Source: CAVVST01 sp963750995 (GTDB taxonomy: Bacteria > Acidobacteriota > Vicinamibacteria > Vicinamibacterales > UBA2999). Taken from it: 64,000 nt of DNA. Under the pieces are notes generated by a model. It ran no database searches. It saw only the letters and a program-made list of their open reading frames with translations, and was not told the origin of the DNA. Of this stretch, positions 62,865 to 64,000 are shown piece by piece (within the stretch, counting starts at the first letter, position 1; each line of letters opens with the position of its first letter). Both the position numbers and the translations under genes were made by a program. The stretch spans positions 1,550,001 to 1,614,000 of the forward strand of contig CAVVST010000005.1 of NCBI GenBank assembly GCA_963750995.1. The letters are read 5' to 3'.

Positions 62865-64000
62865 CTATGCCCGAGCTCCGACCACTTCGTAGACCGCCCA
62901 CTTCCCGTCGGAATACCTGAGCGTAAACCGATCCGGGAGCCCGTCGAGCACCCGTCGCACATCAGCGTAATAGACCGGATCGACGACGACGTGCGTGACG
63001 CCGAGCTCTTCGACGAACGCCAGGCGCTCGGCAGGCGTCTCGATGACATTGAAAAAGGGCTGGACGCCGTGCTCGCGCATCCGCTCGTCGAAAAACCGGT
63101 AGTACCGCCTGAATAACTGATCTTCGTGGACGAACCGCTGTTCGACCAGCGGAAAAGTGACCATCTGCTGCGGCGCGAAGAGCGAGAGCGGATACGGGTT
63201 CCACACATCGATCGCCATCACCGCGGAGATCGGGACGTGAGTGTTCAACCAGTTGATGAGCGCTGCATCCGGCGGGCACGTCGTGCGTTCCGGCAGCGAC
63301 CGCGCATCGTCGCTGAAGAACTCTTCCACGAAGCGCGGAGGGACGGCAGGCGTGGTGACGCATGGCAGCGCGGCGAAGAGATCGACCGTGGTCGCGACAG
63401 GACGTGCCGGTGACGTCATCTGCAGGGCGATCGGCGACAATGTCGGCTGCGTTGACCACAGGGCAAACGGCGCGATGAACATCGCGTACGGCACGGCGCG
63501 GCGATAAAAGGGCTCCTGCGCGGCCGCCGGGATCCATGCCGTCCACTCGCGCTGTCTCAAGGCAAGTATCGCGGGTAACGCGAACCCGAGGGCCCAGACG
63601 AACAGCGCCGCCGCCATGAACAGCGCCGCGCCGGGATACTGCACCCACGTCACGCGTTCGACTCCGAGAAAGTGGTGATCACTTGGGGGCGGCTCCGCCG
63701 CCACGGTCAAAGTGGACCGGTCGATTCCTCCCGTATCCATCACCTCCGGGCTGCTGACAAGGTTTCCGACGTTGTCCCGCGACGTGTCGTTCAACTCGTA
63801 GTTCCACACATTGATGGCCGCGGAACGATTCGAGTTCGGCTCCCCGTGCGTCAACGAGAACTGCTCTTCGAGCGCCGTCCGTCGATCGTCCGGAAGGTCG
63901 GTGGCCCACCGAACGCTGACGTCGAAAATCCGCGCCGTGGGTTCGCGTTCGGGCAGCAGCGCGACGAGACCGGCCGCCGCGACGGCGGCCGCGACGCTCG
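62865..64000 (-). CDS. membrane protein with VRW domain and YDDG-type C-terminal domain (N-terminus beyond window)
   Basis: The frame is open to the right edge, so the N-terminus is missing. It begins with a helix (VAAAVAAAGLVALL), then a VRW domain (about 63925 down to 63700): VSVRWATDLPDDRRTALEE, FSLTHGE, VWNYELNDTSRDNV, VMDTGGIDRSTLTV. Two more helices follow, and then a soluble domain with PISAVMAIDVWNPYPLSLFA, ELGVTHVVVDPVYYADVRRV and SDGKWAVYEVV. That last domain is like the C-terminal domain of the large proteins at 50891 and 53972. The protein thus combines pieces found separately in other genes of this window. Function unknown. Confidence 0.6.
   Translation of the reverse strand, partial: SVAAAVAAAGLVALLPEREPTARIFDVSVRWATDLPDDRRTALEEQFSLTHGEPNSNRSAAINVWNYELNDTSRDNVGNLVSSPEVMDTGGIDRSTLTVAAEPPPSDHHFLGVERVTWVQYPGAALFMAAALFVWALGFALPAILALRQREWTAWIPAAAQEPFYRRAVPYAMFIAPFALWSTQPTLSPIALQMTSPARPVATTVDLFAALPCVTTPAVPPRFVEEFFSDDARSLPERTTCPPDAALINWLNTHVPISAVMAIDVWNPYPLSLFAPQQMVTFPLVEQRFVHEDQLFRRYYRFFDERMREHGVQPFFNVIETPAERLAFVEELGVTHVVVDPVYYADVRRVLDGLPDRFTLRYSDGKWAVYEVVGARA

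Noticed and set aside
1..64000. CRISPR array, tRNA, rRNA, insertion sequence or prophage
   Set aside because: No regularly spaced repeats, no tRNA-like cloverleaf, no transposase or integrase motifs were seen on reading both strands.

Overview
The window is a GC-rich (by eye about 65 percent), almost gap-free glycan biosynthesis island. Most genes lie on the minus strand, usually with stop and start codons overlapping (ATGA, GTGA or TTGA), so long translationally coupled operons are likely. There are no tRNA, rRNA, transposase, phage or CRISPR features. The base composition, the very large surface-polysaccharide locus and one palindromic repeat that I associate with Vicinamibacteria-type Acidobacteriota suggest a member of that phylum. 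That placement is inference, not proof.

Region 1 (1-35027, minus strand, one run of genes) appears to be transcribed from a TTGACC/TATTAT promoter at 35254-35283. Its untranslated leader is about 220 nt and carries an ops/JUMPstart-like GGCGGTAGCCTG motif. The operon holds a nonulosonic (sialic/legionaminic-type) acid pathway: a NeuB synthase, a NeuC 2-epimerase, a NeuA cytidylyltransferase and a second NeuC fused to a second NeuA. It also has a dTDP-L-rhamnose 4-epimerase-like enzyme, a formyltransferase, a deacetylase, methyltransferases, a GT2 enzyme and GT-C-like membrane proteins. Dominating it are two paralogous, poorly characterised glycosyltransferase-like families. Family A has Rossmann-like ends with SWDHLSSK, TGAQCYDQW, RPHP and NTSAFLEA motifs. 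Family B has GPWxxEVGFExLYWxPFLxW, SRGGxxxWY and GTxGxxxYLAPxxG motifs. A and B are fused in one 894-residue protein and are otherwise often adjacent. Three more family A genes (35297-39922) run the other way from the same intergenic region, giving nine A and seven B domains in total.

Region 2 (39926-47623, minus) is an export and modification module: a broken methyltransferase, two tandem zinc-ribbon methyltransferases, two different ABC-2 permeases, a Wzt-type ATPase with a C-terminal domain, an RmlB-like dehydratase, a WbqC-like protein and a small membrane protein.

Region 3 (47666-56278) has four large membrane-glycosylation genes: one plus-strand GT-C-like protein, then a minus-strand flippase-like protein, a DPM-like GT2 and two GT-C-like proteins. 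They resemble a three-component periplasmic glycan-modification system.

Region 4 (56275-64000, minus) holds AsnB, an HTTM-domain protein, a DCC (DUF393) protein, a GNAT acetyltransferase, a radical SAM/SPASM protein, a DegT aminotransferase and a partial membrane protein.

Many genes carry frameshifts (dense at 19.9-21 kb, 28.8-31 kb and 56.3-62.6 kb). Their protein motifs remain intact across the frame changes, so sequence error is at least as likely as decay. A clearer relic, with both a frameshift and a large internal deletion, lies at 910-1152. A small extracytoplasmic domain (VRW...GE...W.Y.L.D) recurs in three otherwise different membrane proteins and looks like an undescribed module.
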